This document shows positions 45,492 to 55,128 of a stretch of 64,000 nucleotides of DNA, one piece after another (within the stretch, counting starts at the first letter, position 1; each line of letters opens with the position of its first letter). The notes under the pieces were generated by a model. That model was not told the origin of the DNA and ran no database searches. It worked only from the letters and a program-made list of their open reading frames with translations. The translations under genes were made by a program, and so were the position numbers. Source of the DNA: Enterococcus ureasiticus (GTDB lineage Bacteria > Bacillota > Bacilli > Lactobacillales > Enterococcaceae); contig NZ_MIJZ01000014.1 in the NCBI RefSeq assembly GCF_001730285.1, positions 1 to 64,000 of the forward strand, in the 5' to 3' direction.

Positions 45492-46244
45492 ATGGCAACG
45501 ATAGATATAGAAAAAGTCTTAGAAACTTGTTTGCTAGCTGGGAAAATCATGCTGGAAAGTGATGCTGAAATGTATCGGGTAGAAGATACGATGAGTCGGA
45601 TTGCCTTGGCATCAGGAAATTATCGCCTTGTGAGCTACGTTACCCAAACGGGGCTTTTCGTGGGACTAGATGGCACATCAACCATTCGGATGGTCCAAAT
45701 TTTAAACCGTTCGATTAATTTAGAAAAAGTATCCACAATCAATCAGCTTTCTAGAGAGTATGTCACTGGACTTTACACACTAGATGAGCTTTTAGAAAAG
45801 CTAAAAAGCTTAGAACAAGAACGAAAGTTTTTCCCTTTGTGGATGAGGTTTGTCAGTGCTGCGGTTGTCAGTGGAACGATCATGATTTTGTTTGGCGGTG
45901 TCTGGTCTGATTTACTTTTGACTTGTTTAATCGGCGGTTTGGGTTATATGCTTTATTACAGCAGTTTGAAAGTGTTACGTATTAAGTTTCTTTCGGAGTT
46001 TTTGGCTGCCTTCTTTATTGGTTGTGCAGCACTTTTAAGCAGTAAAATTGGGTTAGGCGTTAATCAAGATATGATCATTATTGGCTGTGTGATGCCGCTT
46101 GTCCCAGGTGTTCAGATCACGAATGCCTTACGAGATTTACTGGCAGGCCATTACCTTTCAGGTGTTTCTAGAGGAACGGAAGCAATGATGACGTCCTCCA
46201 TGATCGGTTTTGCCATTGCGTTTGTTTTTCAATTGTTTTATTAG
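45492..46244 (+). CDS. threonine/serine exporter family, N-terminal-type subunit (ThrE/DUF1212)
   Basis: 250-aa protein with a cytoplasmic N-terminal region including MLESDAEMYRVEDTMSRIA (the conserved ThrE/PRM10 segment) and five TM helices from residue 110 on. MPLVPGVQITNALRDLLAGHYLSG is a hallmark of the family. GAGGAAA RBS. It forms a split exporter with the next gene 55 bp downstream. Confidence 0.88.
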   Translation: MATIDIEKVLETCLLAGKIMLESDAEMYRVEDTMSRIALASGNYRLVSYVTQTGLFVGLDGTSTIRMVQILNRSINLEKVSTINQLSREYVTGLYTLDELLEKLKSLEQERKFFPLWMRFVSAAVVSGTIMILFGGVWSDLLLTCLIGGLGYMLYYSSLKVLRIKFLSEFLAAFFIGCAALLSSKIGLGVNQDMIIIGCVMPLVPGVQITNALRDLLAGHYLSGVSRGTEAMMTSSMIGFAIAFVFQLFY

Positions 46245-46298
46245 GAAAAACCTTCGCCAATTTAAGTCGCTCATTTATAAGAATCTGGAGGGTTTCGA

Positions 46299-46781
46299 AT
46301 GATCAATTTACTGGTTCAGTTTTCATTTAGTTTTTTAGCTTCATCGGCCTATGCTATTATCACAAATGTGCCTAGACGTTCACTAGTTGCGTGTGGTTTA
46401 TCTGGTGCTTCCGGCTGGATGTTTTATTGGTTTTCGATTCAATTAGGTGCTAATGCTGCTTTAGGCTCTTTATTAGGTGCTTTGAGTGTTGCCGCGGTTA
46501 GTTTTTTTTGCTCACGAAAACTAAAATTACCTGTTACTATTTTCAATATTCCAGGAATGGTTCCTTTAGTGCCCGGTGGACTTGCTTATCAAGCCGTACG
46601 AAATTTAGTTATAGGAAACTACGAAACTGCTATTTATTCAAGTGTACAAGCCATCATGATCGCAGGTGCAATTGCCTTAGGTTTAGTTTTGTCTGAAGTT
46701 TTGAATCATAATATTCGCAACTTTAGAGAAAAGCGGGAAATAGTCGGATTGATTAGAAACAAAAAAGAAAAGAAACGCTAG
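46299..46781 (+). CDS. threonine/serine exporter family, C-terminal-type subunit (ThrE_2/DUF3815)
   Basis: 160-aa membrane protein with four to five TM helices and the family motif FNIPGMVPLVPGGLAYQAVRNLV. Corresponds to the second half of fused ThrE proteins and is expected to form a complex with the preceding protein for amino-acid efflux. GGAGGG precedes the ATG. Confidence 0.87.
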   Translation: MINLLVQFSFSFLASSAYAIITNVPRRSLVACGLSGASGWMFYWFSIQLGANAALGSLLGALSVAAVSFFCSRKLKLPVTIFNIPGMVPLVPGGLAYQAVRNLVIGNYETAIYSSVQAIMIAGAIALGLVLSEVLNHNIRNFREKREIVGLIRNKKEKKR

Positions 46782-46862
46782 TTTTAGCTACCACATTAAA
46801 GAGGTGAATTGATGAGTGCTATCTGTATTCTTTCATAAATAACTATTAGGAGGAATAGAAAA

Positions 46863-47291
46863 ATGATCAAAAAAATCAATACACTAACGCCTTTTGAATT
46901 AGAAGAGATAATGAAGATTTGGCTAACAGCTAATTGCGAAGCACATCCCTTTATTCCAGAATCTTACTGGAAAGATAATCTCGCTTTCGTAAGGGAACAA
47001 CTACCTCAAGCTGATCTTTATACTTATAGTGAAAACAATAAAATCATTGCGTTTCTAGGCATGAATGAGAATTATATTGCTGGGATTTTCGTACTGAGTA
47101 ACTATCGTAGTAAAGGAATCGGTCAAAAGTTACTAAACGAAGCGAAACGTACTCATGATACATTAAGTCTTTCAGTCTATGTGAGAAATCAAAATGCTGT
47201 GAAATTTTATAAAAAACAAGGATTTAAACAAATAAATCAACAAGTAGATAGTACTGGCGAATTGGAATATCAGCTTGCCTGGGAAAAATAA
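46863..47291 (+). CDS. GNAT family N-acetyltransferase
   Basis: 142-aa acetyltransferase. The acetyl-CoA motif A is visible as IFVLSNYRSKGIGQKLLNEAK, followed by LSVYVRNQNAVKFYKKQGFK (motif B). Similar to YjaB-type enzymes. AGGAGGAA precedes the ATG. Substrate unknown. Confidence 0.88.
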   Translation: MIKKINTLTPFELEEIMKIWLTANCEAHPFIPESYWKDNLAFVREQLPQADLYTYSENNKIIAFLGMNENYIAGIFVLSNYRSKGIGQKLLNEAKRTHDTLSLSVYVRNQNAVKFYKKQGFKQINQQVDSTGELEYQLAWEK

Positions 47292-47322
47292 AAAAAAACA
47301 GCCGATTTTTGGCTGTTTTTTT
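47291..47322. terminator. bidirectional terminator
   Basis: AAAAAACAGCC/GGCTGTTTTTT hairpin between the GNAT gene and the convergent DUF1980 gene. Confidence 0.85.
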
Positions 47323-48171
47323 CTAGAACGAACGATAAACATATTGGTTTTTTGGTTCTTCAACTTGTTTTACCTTCGTAACATCCACCATTGGAATCTC
47401 TCGTTTAAATGGTGCATAATAACCAGAATGGATTGTTCCGGTTACTTCTACCCAGTCATTATTTTTAAATGTCTGTCCTTCTGGCATATGTGTCAATAAT
47501 CCAAATACTCCTGAATCTGCCACACAATGAATGATACCAAAACGAAAAACAAACATATTTGCTTCCTCATTTTGTGAAGAATTAAATGCAAAACCTTTAT
47601 AAGAAATTGTCTTTCCAATAAATTCACTCGGATAATTATAGATCAGTTCCATCACTTCTAAGTAATTTTCTTCAGTAACAGTTACTTTATCATCTTCGAT
47701 ATAACTCGTTAACGCTTGTTTCATCTGTTTATCATAATCTGTTTTATCAAAATAAATGCTAGTATCCGGTTTTAGATACTGCGTTTGTACATCCGGATCA
47801 CCAACAGATTCTTTACTTAAGGGAAAATTGAACCCCTTCGCTTCAACGATCGACGTATCCAAACTAACGGTTGGAAACATAAAACCGACAACCAAAGGCA
47901 ATGCCAGTAATACATAAGCAATTCCTCTTTGGTAAGGCTTATTCAATCCATGATCATGCTCCTCTTCGTGATGATGATGATGTTCTGTTGTCTTTTTATC
48001 GTCCTCTTTATTCCATAGAATCAACTGAACCATCGCTAAGACGAAAGAAAGTAGCATCGATAAAATAGCTAAGTAGCGGTAATGAACATTTATATATTGA
48101 TTCAACCTGCCCGATACTTGTAAAAACATCATCAACGTCGTATAGCCAATTAAAATCAAAAATCGAATCAT
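47323..48171 (-). CDS. TIGR03943/DUF1980 permease-associated protein with His-rich loop
   Basis: 282-aa membrane protein. Two N-terminal TM helices (about 1-18 and 31-54) are joined to a cytoplasmic or surface loop with EHHHHHEEEHDHG (about residues 65-77), a third TM (about 83-102), and a large extracytoplasmic domain resembling an OB-fold (EFIGKTISYKGFAF ... WVEVTGTIHSGYY). In Bacillus the pair is ycgQ-ycgR. The histidine cluster suggests metal handling, which is inference. Follows the permease by 14 bp. Confidence 0.85.
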   Translation of the reverse strand: MIRFLILIGYTTLMMFLQVSGRLNQYINVHYRYLAILSMLLSFVLAMVQLILWNKEDDKKTTEHHHHHEEEHDHGLNKPYQRGIAYVLLALPLVVGFMFPTVSLDTSIVEAKGFNFPLSKESVGDPDVQTQYLKPDTSIYFDKTDYDKQMKQALTSYIEDDKVTVTEENYLEVMELIYNYPSEFIGKTISYKGFAFNSSQNEEANMFVFRFGIIHCVADSGVFGLLTHMPEGQTFKNNDWVEVTGTIHSGYYAPFKREIPMVDVTKVKQVEEPKNQYVYRSF

Positions 48172-48185
48172 CTTTTCTTCCCTCC

Positions 48186-49091
48186 TTAGATTGCTAATGC
48201 ATAAAGACTAACAACAACCGTTACAATACCGACAAATTTTAACATAAAGGATGTCTTAAAATAACGTTTCATCATTAATAAATTTTTGATATCTACCATT
48301 GGTCCAAAAACGAGAAACCCAACGACTGGGCCATTACCAAATAAACTCAATAACGAAGAACCAATAAAAGCATCGGCCTCAGAACATAATGACAAAGTTG
48401 CGGCTAAAACAAGCATGACTAGAATTGCTAAAAGTTTTGTATACCCTAGCTGTAACATCGCACCTGTCGGTAAATAGGTCTGCATGGCAGCCGCTAATAG
48501 TGAACCAAAAATCAAATAACGTCCTGTATCAAAAAACTCATCGATTCCATGTGTGAGGACAGACCAGCATTTATGCCAAAACGTTTCTTTTTCATGTTGA
48601 TGCTCTTCATCCTCTATAGCACAAGTGCTATCAAAAGCAGAATCCTGTAAAATCGGTTCTTTATTGATGTACGCCAACCAAACACCCACAACTAGCGCCA
48701 CTAACATACTGCCAAGCACACGCCAAATAACAAATTTCACAGAATTTCCAAAAGCAATATAGGTTGAAAAAAGAACAATTGGATTAATGATCGGTGCCGT
48801 TATCATAAAAGCAAAAGCCGTATAGGTCGGCACATCTTTTTTAACAAATTGATGCACGATTGGCACAATTCCACATTCACAAGAGGGAAAAAAGAATCCT
48901 AAAAAACTTCCCACAATGATCGATAAAAATTTATTTTTAGGGAGTAATCGTTTCACTCGTTCCGGCGTTAAAAAAACATGTAATGCCCCTGATATCACGC
49001 AACCAAGCATAACGAACGGCAACGCTTCGATTACGATCGATAAAAAAATAGTGCCCATTTGCAAAACTGAATGAGGTAAAAACTGAAACAT
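48186..49091 (-). CDS. DUF318/ArsP-type permease (YcgR-like)
   Basis: 301-aa polytopic permease with about eight TM helices. The family motif FFPSCECGIVPIVHQF in TM3 contains a CxC pair, and the second half has LCSEADAFIGSSLL and FGPMVDIKNLLMM. Members are related to ArsP organoarsenical permeases and to the YraQ family. It is the upstream gene of a two-gene operon with the His-rich DUF1980 protein. No Zur-like operator was recognised upstream. Confidence 0.87.
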   Translation of the reverse strand: MFQFLPHSVLQMGTIFLSIVIEALPFVMLGCVISGALHVFLTPERVKRLLPKNKFLSIIVGSFLGFFFPSCECGIVPIVHQFVKKDVPTYTAFAFMITAPIINPIVLFSTYIAFGNSVKFVIWRVLGSMLVALVVGVWLAYINKEPILQDSAFDSTCAIEDEEHQHEKETFWHKCWSVLTHGIDEFFDTGRYLIFGSLLAAAMQTYLPTGAMLQLGYTKLLAILVMLVLAATLSLCSEADAFIGSSLLSLFGNGPVVGFLVFGPMVDIKNLLMMKRYFKTSFMLKFVGIVTVVVSLYALAI

Positions 49092-49248
49092 CTAATTCCT
49101 CCTACTGCTAAAAATAACACCAGCAATTCTATTCTTAGCATCTGTTTTTTTAACATTCCAAAATATAATTAACTATACTGCTACTGCCATAAAAATTCAA
49201 GGCAAGATATATTTAATTAAAACTTATATAACAATTTCATTGCATAAC

Positions 49249-49277
49249 AAAAAAAGGTAGGATCTTTGGAGTCCTAC
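49249..49277 (-). terminator. terminator of walRKHIJ
   Basis: GTAGGA/TCCTAC stem with a 9-nt loop, followed on the minus strand by CTTTTTTTG. A second hairpin precedes it (49277-49306). Confidence 0.75.
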
Positions 49278-49306
49278 AAATCACAATAATTACCTTTTGT
49301 GATTTG
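49277..49306 (-). repeat. 10-bp inverted repeat beside the walJ terminator
   Basis: CAAATCACAA/TTGTGATTTG perfect arms around a 10-nt loop, sharing its last base with the terminator. May be a stabilising 3' hairpin or an operator. Confidence 0.5.
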
Positions 49307-49357
49307 TGGGAACCCTTCAACCCTAACCGACTGTGTCTTGAGCTCTGTTTCTACCCA

Positions 49358-50164
49358 TCAAATTGCAAATAACTCTGATGCTGATTCTGGATCTGTATCA
49401 TAAACATTAAAGTCAAAGTTCACACCTAGACCCTTTTCAGCTAAAATCGACTCCATCGCCATCCTAGCATGCTCTTTGGTATTATTCTCTTTACTCAAAT
49501 GCCCCAAATAAATTCTTTTTGTGTGATCCCCGATCACATCAGCCATTGTTAATGCACCATCATCATTAGACAAATGTCCTTTATCGCCCAAAATTCGTTG
49601 TTTTAAACTCCAAGGATATGGCCCCATTCGTAAAATTTCTAATTCGTGATTGCTTTCGATGAGGTAAGCATCCGCATCTTTGATCGTTCCACGAACATGA
49701 TCACTGCAATAACCTGTATCTGTCAGCATCACAAACGAACGGTTATCTTTAAAGAAACGATAAAACTGCGGAGCCGCTGCATCATGAGAAACACCAAAAC
49801 TCTCGATATCCATATCACCGAAGGTCAAAACTTTGCCCATATCAAAGATATGTTTTTGCTCAACAGCAACATTTCCAATCAAAGGATCCATCGCTGCCCA
49901 TGTTTTTTCATTCGCATAGACATCTAATTTATATTTTCTAGCCAAAACACCGACACCATGAATATGATCACGATGCTCATGTGTTACTAAAATAGCATCC
50001 AAATCTTCTGGTTTACGGTCGACCTCAGCTAGTAAGGATGTAATTTTTTTTCCACTTAGCCCTGCATCTATAAGCAGCTTTTTCTTCTCTGTTTCAATAA
50101 AAAGGGAATTACCTGTACTGCCGCTAGCAAGAATGCTGATATTAAAAGCTTTTTCTTGACTCAT
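49358..50164 (-). CDS. walJ: WalJ/YycJ metallo-beta-lactamase-fold exonuclease-like protein
   Basis: 268-aa MBL-fold hydrolase. Metal ligands lie in THEHRDHIHG, LTDTGY and the downstream ESNH and GHLSNDD segments. WalJ homologues have been described as 5' exonucleases affecting replication coordination and repair. Last gene of the walRKHIJ operon, followed by a terminator; no htrA follows directly. Confidence 0.92.
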   Translation of the reverse strand: MSQEKAFNISILASGSTGNSLFIETEKKKLLIDAGLSGKKITSLLAEVDRKPEDLDAILVTHEHRDHIHGVGVLARKYKLDVYANEKTWAAMDPLIGNVAVEQKHIFDMGKVLTFGDMDIESFGVSHDAAAPQFYRFFKDNRSFVMLTDTGYCSDHVRGTIKDADAYLIESNHELEILRMGPYPWSLKQRILGDKGHLSNDDGALTMADVIGDHTKRIYLGHLSKENNTKEHARMAMESILAEKGLGVNFDFNVYDTDPESASELFAI

Positions 50165-50217
50165 TTTTCTTCTCGCTTCCCTTCTTTGGTCTACAGCTAC
50201 TTATTATACATCCATCA

Positions 50218-51099
50218 CTACTGATTTTCCACCTTTGGCACACTATTATTTGTAATAATCGTATTGCTCATAGCATTCACCTGTTCGATCTGTAAGTTAT
50301 TACCGCTGGATTTGATGCCGACAAACCACACAGGAACATATACATTTTTCTCACGAATTTTATAAATTCTCGTATAAGCTAGCTTTCTAAAGGTGATTTT
50401 AGCGTTACTTGGAATCTTATTATTGATGTACAAGGTTTCGATTGCATCCCGTTCAGAAGATAAATCCATCTTATCACGTAGTTCTTCAATTCCTTGAATA
50501 TGAGTTTGCGTATACTTATAAATTTTGTGTAAACCATCAGACTCATCTGATTTCTCTAATTTTAGTGAAATTTGAGCCGTATCATCTTTAAATGAGATAC
50601 TCTTATAGCTTTGAGAAACGATAATTTCTGGAAACTCTCCATCTAAAATGGAAAAATCTGGTAAATAACGATATTGACTCCCAAACAGAACACTATCTCT
50701 ATCATTTAAGAACGCTTCTAATGATTTTTCAACATTTTTTTCATCAATAAAGTAGCTTGTTTGAGCATAATTCATCTGAGGATAAACGGTTAATGAATTA
50801 TCGACTACTTCGATTCCGTTTTTAAAGAAATTACGGTCTCTAGTTTCTCGTTCAGCCTGAATTGCATCATAAAAATTCGTCTGTTCACCGCTCAAATAGT
50901 ATCCTTCTTTTTTTTCTCCGGAAAGCGTTCCTTTGTATGAAATCCCATCTTTACTTAATCGTTTTTCAATGCTATCGGTCTGATCAGAATAAGAAACATT
51001 GTTTTCTTCTTTTAACCCTTCTTGATAAATACCGAAAAGGAACATATTTAAGCCCAAAAAAGCAAGGAAAAAAATCCACTCAATTCGTTTGAAGTCCAT
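50218..51099 (-). CDS. walI: WalI/YycI regulatory membrane protein
   Basis: 293-aa protein with one N-terminal TM (about 8-27) and an extracytoplasmic YycI domain. With WalH it forms an inhibitory membrane complex with WalK. It begins at a 1-nt overlap with the walH stop (TAATG), and GGAGGTGG precedes the ATG. Confidence 0.92.
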   Translation of the reverse strand: MDFKRIEWIFFLAFLGLNMFLFGIYQEGLKEENNVSYSDQTDSIEKRLSKDGISYKGTLSGEKKEGYYLSGEQTNFYDAIQAERETRDRNFFKNGIEVVDNSLTVYPQMNYAQTSYFIDEKNVEKSLEAFLNDRDSVLFGSQYRYLPDFSILDGEFPEIIVSQSYKSISFKDDTAQISLKLEKSDESDGLHKIYKYTQTHIQGIEELRDKMDLSSERDAIETLYINNKIPSNAKITFRKLAYTRIYKIREKNVYVPVWFVGIKSSGNNLQIEQVNAMSNTIITNNSVPKVENQ

Positions 51100-52406
51100 T
51101 ATTCCACCTCCAAATTCGCTAATTTTTCCAGTAATTCACGTTCTGGATACCATTTATTGTCATAGCGAATGTACCATTCTGGAGTGAGATCAACAACTTG
51201 CGTTATTTCCTCAATTTTATGCCAAGTATAACCGATCATCATTGAATTAATTTTTTCCGAATTCGCTCCATTTGCTATCAATTGTTCTAATAAGCTTTCA
51301 GTACTTTTCAAAACAACTTCTTCTTCTGAAGGAATCGGTACTTGAATCGTATCAACACTTGTTTCGATTACCACAGTTGATTTTTCAGCTTTGTCGTTTC
51401 CAATCGTGATTCGAACTTGTCCTTTATCATTTTCACTAAAGACTGGAAACCCTTCTACAAACGTACGATAATTGATCTCAGTATCTGTCCGATCAAAGTA
51501 GCGAATATTCCCCATGTTCGTTCCTAATTTTTTTATATAATTAAAACTATCAGAATAAATATTATCTTTCGCTGTCCTAGCTTCTATATTACCGTTGAAA
51601 TGGATCGTCCCAAGTTTTTCGTCTACAGTCAGCCGTTCACTACCGCTTGTATAGGATAGATCCTTACTGTCTTCATTCGTTTGAATGTTATCGGTGTTAG
51701 AGAAAAAGGCATTTCTAAATTTTGTTACAGGTTGAGAGGCTAAAATATAACTATATTTTTTCATTTTTTGGTCTTCTGACAAATAGTAATGTTTCCCTGC
51801 AACAGCTTGTTGATCTGAAATTTGGTTATATTGCACGCCGACTTTGTTCATTAAATTTAAAACTTTTTCGTTATCCATTGAAATCGATGCTTCATAGACA
51901 TCTTTACGGTTAAAATCCAAGAAACGAATTTTATTTTGAGCCAAATCCACTTGAATACACGTAAAGAAAATTTGATCAGCACTGAGATCCGTTAACTGAA
52001 GATTTAAATTATATACAGAAATATATTCACTTAATAAAAACGGTCCCTCATAAAGTAATTCAACCCCTAGTTCCATTGATAAGTATTTTTCAAATTGCTC
52101 TGAATTACCTACAACTGTTTGAGTCAATTTACCAAATGAACTATGTTTTATTTCGTTTTGAATATTCGTGATTAGATTTTCACTCGTATTCATTTCTGAT
52201 TTTCCATTTTGCATACGAACCAAATGTAATGGTAAAAATACATCTGTGTCTAATCGTTCATTCACAACAGTAGTCGCAAGTTGTGAATCATTCTTGATTG
52301 GTTGTTCTTTCTTTGAAGAACTGATCCAAATGCTAACCGAAAAGTACAAACTGAGTAGCACTAGGAAAATCAAACCGAATCTTACAATTTTTTCTGTTAT
52401 TTTCAT
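51099..52406 (-). CDS. walH: WalH/YycH regulatory membrane protein
   Basis: 435-aa protein with one N-terminal TM helix (about 8-26) and a three-domain extracytoplasmic YycH part. It modulates WalK together with WalI. The ATG at 52406 overlaps the walK stop (ATGA) and has AGGAGG 10 nt upstream; the frame open to 52415 would place the start inside the RBS. Confidence 0.92.
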   Translation of the reverse strand: MKITEKIVRFGLIFLVLLSLYFSVSIWISSSKKEQPIKNDSQLATTVVNERLDTDVFLPLHLVRMQNGKSEMNTSENLITNIQNEIKHSSFGKLTQTVVGNSEQFEKYLSMELGVELLYEGPFLLSEYISVYNLNLQLTDLSADQIFFTCIQVDLAQNKIRFLDFNRKDVYEASISMDNEKVLNLMNKVGVQYNQISDQQAVAGKHYYLSEDQKMKKYSYILASQPVTKFRNAFFSNTDNIQTNEDSKDLSYTSGSERLTVDEKLGTIHFNGNIEARTAKDNIYSDSFNYIKKLGTNMGNIRYFDRTDTEINYRTFVEGFPVFSENDKGQVRITIGNDKAEKSTVVIETSVDTIQVPIPSEEEVVLKSTESLLEQLIANGANSEKINSMMIGYTWHKIEEITQVVDLTPEWYIRYDNKWYPERELLEKLANLEVE

Positions 52407-54232
52407 TCCCACCAATCCTCCTCATAAGGTTCATAAGGCAAGGAAATATAAAAGGTAGAGCCTTGGCCTTCTTGACTTTCCACCCAGATTGTACCATTGT
52501 GAGCTTTTACTACTTCTCTTGAGATGGCGAGACCGAGTCCTGTTCCACCTTGTTCTCTCGCACGTGCTTTATCCACACGATAGAAACGCTCGAAGACCTT
52601 GCTGATATCTTTTTTAGGGATACCTAATCCTTGGTCGGTTACACTGAATACAACGTTATTGTGGGTTTCAAGTAGACGGCACGTAATTTCTCCACCATCT
52701 GGTGAGTATTTGATTGCATTATTTAAAATGTTATCCAAAACTTGAATCACTTTATCTGTATCTAATTCCACCCACAAATCACGTTTGGTGAACTCACGAT
52801 GGATCGTATAATTTTTATCATTTGCTTCAACCATCATATCAAAACGGTCCAAAACAAAATTGATCAATTCATTGAAATTGACATATTCTAACTGTAATTC
52901 ACCGTTACCAGAATCCATTCTTGAAAGATTCAATAAATCATTGATCATCCGAATCATTCGATCCGTTTCTTCCAAGGTGACTTTTAAGAAATTAGGTGCG
53001 ATCTCAGGATTTTCCCAAGCCCCTTCACTCAGCGCTTCAATATAGCTCCGCATACTTGTTAAAGGCGTCCGTAACTCGTGTGAAACATTTGAAACGAATT
53101 CACGACGTTCACGCTCATTCTTCTCTTGTTCCGTTACATCATGAAGCACACAAACAAGTCCCGTTATAAAGCCAGATTCTCGGCGGATCATTGCAAAATC
53201 AACACGAATGATCATTTGGTCTTCTTCCATAGATGACAAAGAACGATCAATCAAAATCTCTTCTGGCTCTTCCAATAATTTCCGCAGTGTGTAATCCGTT
53301 TCGATATCTAATAATTCCAGCAAAGAAGAGCCAATCACATCTTCGTCTTTCACATTTAATAAAGAAAGGGCCATTTCATTGATTGTAATAACTTTACCTC
53401 GCCTATCTGTCGCAATTACCCCATCTGTCATGTGGGCCAGTACGCTATCTAAACGATTCCGTTCAGCTTCCATCGTTTCTTGTGCTTCTTCGATCCGTTC
53501 AGAAAGCTGATTGAAGGTTTCTGCCAGTTGGCCTAACTCATCTTTACCATAGACTTTGACTTTACCAGTATAATCTCCCTTGGCAATTCGTAACGCTTGT
53601 TCTCGCATTTCGCCAATTGGTTGAGTAATCGATCTTGCAATCAAAATCGTAACAATAATCGAGATCGCACCAGCTATTAGTGAAGCCGTAAAGAAAATTC
53701 GAGCCGTGTCAGTAATCTCTTGATATTTGTTTTCTGTATTACTCTTAACATAAAGAACCCCGATGACTGTGTCGCCAGTCGGGGATTGGATAGGCTGAAC
53801 ATTGATATATACACGTTTATCATTATCAATAGCTGAATATTTTTTTGTACTAAAGTCATTCAAGTCACGATAATCATTTTTCTTACCAACGATGCCTTGC
53901 CGATTTAAATCGCTTGTTGCTCTTACAATTCCTTTATCATCAACTACACGAGCTTCAATCGTTTCAGAAGCTGAAAAATCACTTAATGTTTTTTTCAAAT
54001 TGGCATCGATCTCTGTTCGATCACGGTCTTTTTCACCTAGCTTTTGACTGAGCGTGCTGGCTAGTTGGAAGACCTGTCGATCAACATTTTGTTTGTAGTC
54101 ATTAATTGTTGTCGATTCCAGTTCACGGATGAAGTATCCACCGATAATTTGGATCGCAATCAATAATAACAAAATAAATGACAATGCAATCTTAAAATTT
54201 ACTGATTGAAAAAAGTGAACTTTTTTCTTCAT
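52403..54232 (-). CDS. walK: sensor histidine kinase WalK (VicK/YycG)
   Basis: Essential cell-wall homeostasis kinase, 609 aa. TM1 lies at about residues 14-33, followed by an extracellular Cache-like domain to 180, TM2 (181-200), a HAMP domain (200-255), a PAS domain (about 260-368) and HisKA with H385 in [10 protein letters not shown]. The HATPase domain has NNAIKYS, DQGLGIP and GGTGLGLAI. GGAG precedes the ATG 6 nt after walR. Controls peptidoglycan hydrolases through WalR. Confidence 0.96.
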   Translation of the reverse strand: MKKKVHFFQSVNFKIALSFILLLLIAIQIIGGYFIRELESTTINDYKQNVDRQVFQLASTLSQKLGEKDRDRTEIDANLKKTLSDFSASETIEARVVDDKGIVRATSDLNRQGIVGKKNDYRDLNDFSTKKYSAIDNDKRVYINVQPIQSPTGDTVIGVLYVKSNTENKYQEITDTARIFFTASLIAGAISIIVTILIARSITQPIGEMREQALRIAKGDYTGKVKVYGKDELGQLAETFNQLSERIEEAQETMEAERNRLDSVLAHMTDGVIATDRRGKVITINEMALSLLNVKDEDVIGSSLLELLDIETDYTLRKLLEEPEEILIDRSLSSMEEDQMIIRVDFAMIRRESGFITGLVCVLHDVTEQEKNERERREFVSNVSHELRTPLTSMRSYIEALSEGAWENPEIAPNFLKVTLEETDRMIRMINDLLNLSRMDSGNGELQLEYVNFNELINFVLDRFDMMVEANDKNYTIHREFTKRDLWVELDTDKVIQVLDNILNNAIKYSPDGGEITCRLLETHNNVVFSVTDQGLGIPKKDISKVFERFYRVDKARAREQGGTGLGLAISREVVKAHNGTIWVESQEGQGSTFYISLPYEPYEEDWWE

Positions 54233-54238
54233 AATTCA

Positions 54239-54943
54239 CTACTCCTGTTCAGGGTTTCGAAGATAGTAACCGACACCTCGACGTGTGACTAAATAGGTCG
54301 GATGACTTGGACTGTCCTCAATCTTCTCTCTTAAACGGCGTACAGTAACATCCACTGTACGAACATCACCAAAATAATCATAACCCCAAACCGTTTGAAG
54401 TAAATGCTCACGAGTCATCACTTGACCGATATGTTTAGCTAAATAATAAAGCAATTCAAACTCACGATGCGTCAACTCGATCTTGCCGCCACGTTTTGAT
54501 ACCATATAAGCATCTGGATGGATCGTCAAATCTCCGATCGTAAGTTCCGATTGTGTCGTTGATTCTGCTTCTTTAGCATTTGTAGCACCACGGCGTAGAT
54601 TTGCTTTTACCCGGGCTACGAGTTCACGATTAGAGAATGGTTTAGTCACATAATCATCTGCACCTAATTCTAATCCTAAAACTTTATCGATTTCAGAATC
54701 TTTAGCTGTCACCATAATGATTGGCATATCATAGGTTTTACGCACTTCTCTTGCTACTTCTAGTCCATCCATTTTTGGTAACATCAAATCAAGGATTATC
54801 AAATCCGGTTCTACTTCTTTTACTTTTTCAACAGCTTCTTCACCATCATAAGCTGTGAAGACTTCATATCCTTCTTTAGTAAGGTTGTATTTTACAATAT
54901 CCGAAATCGGCTTTTCATCATCTACAACTAATATTTTCTTCAT
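54239..54943 (-). CDS. walR: response regulator WalR (VicR/YycF)
   Basis: 234-aa OmpR-family regulator. Receiver residues D8/D9, phospho-acceptor D52 in [11 protein letters not shown] and lysine in VTKPFS. The winged helix includes [12 protein letters not shown] and the recognition helix [14 protein letters not shown], closing with RRGVGYYL. First gene of the walRKHIJ operon. GAGGTG precedes the ATG; a TATAAT lies near 55005 on the minus strand with a poor -35. Confidence 0.97.
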   Translation of the reverse strand: MKKILVVDDEKPISDIVKYNLTKEGYEVFTAYDGEEAVEKVKEVEPDLIILDLMLPKMDGLEVAREVRKTYDMPIIMVTAKDSEIDKVLGLELGADDYVTKPFSNRELVARVKANLRRGATNAKEAESTTQSELTIGDLTIHPDAYMVSKRGGKIELTHREFELLYYLAKHIGQVMTREHLLQTVWGYDYFGDVRTVDVTVRRLREKIEDSPSHPTYLVTRRGVGYYLRNPEQE

Positions 54944-55065
54944 ATAAGAGGCACCTCTTTTTTCTTTTGTCTTTTCGTAGTCTAACCATATTCTCTCTCA
55001 TTATACCTTATTTTGTCCACTGTTTCATCTTTGAGAAAAAATCCTTACCCTTTCTTATCTATATC

Positions 55066-55095
55066 TTGCAAAAACAAAGGCTTTCTGACTATAAT
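55066..55095 (+). promoter_or_regulatory. promoter of the LD-carboxypeptidase gene
   Basis: TTGCAA (55066-55071), 18-nt spacer, TATAAT (55090-55095), 34 bp before the start codon and divergent from the wal operon. Confidence 0.6.
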
Positions 55096-55128
55096 TAGGA
55101 ATAAGTTTTTTTAGAAGGAAGCGATAAA

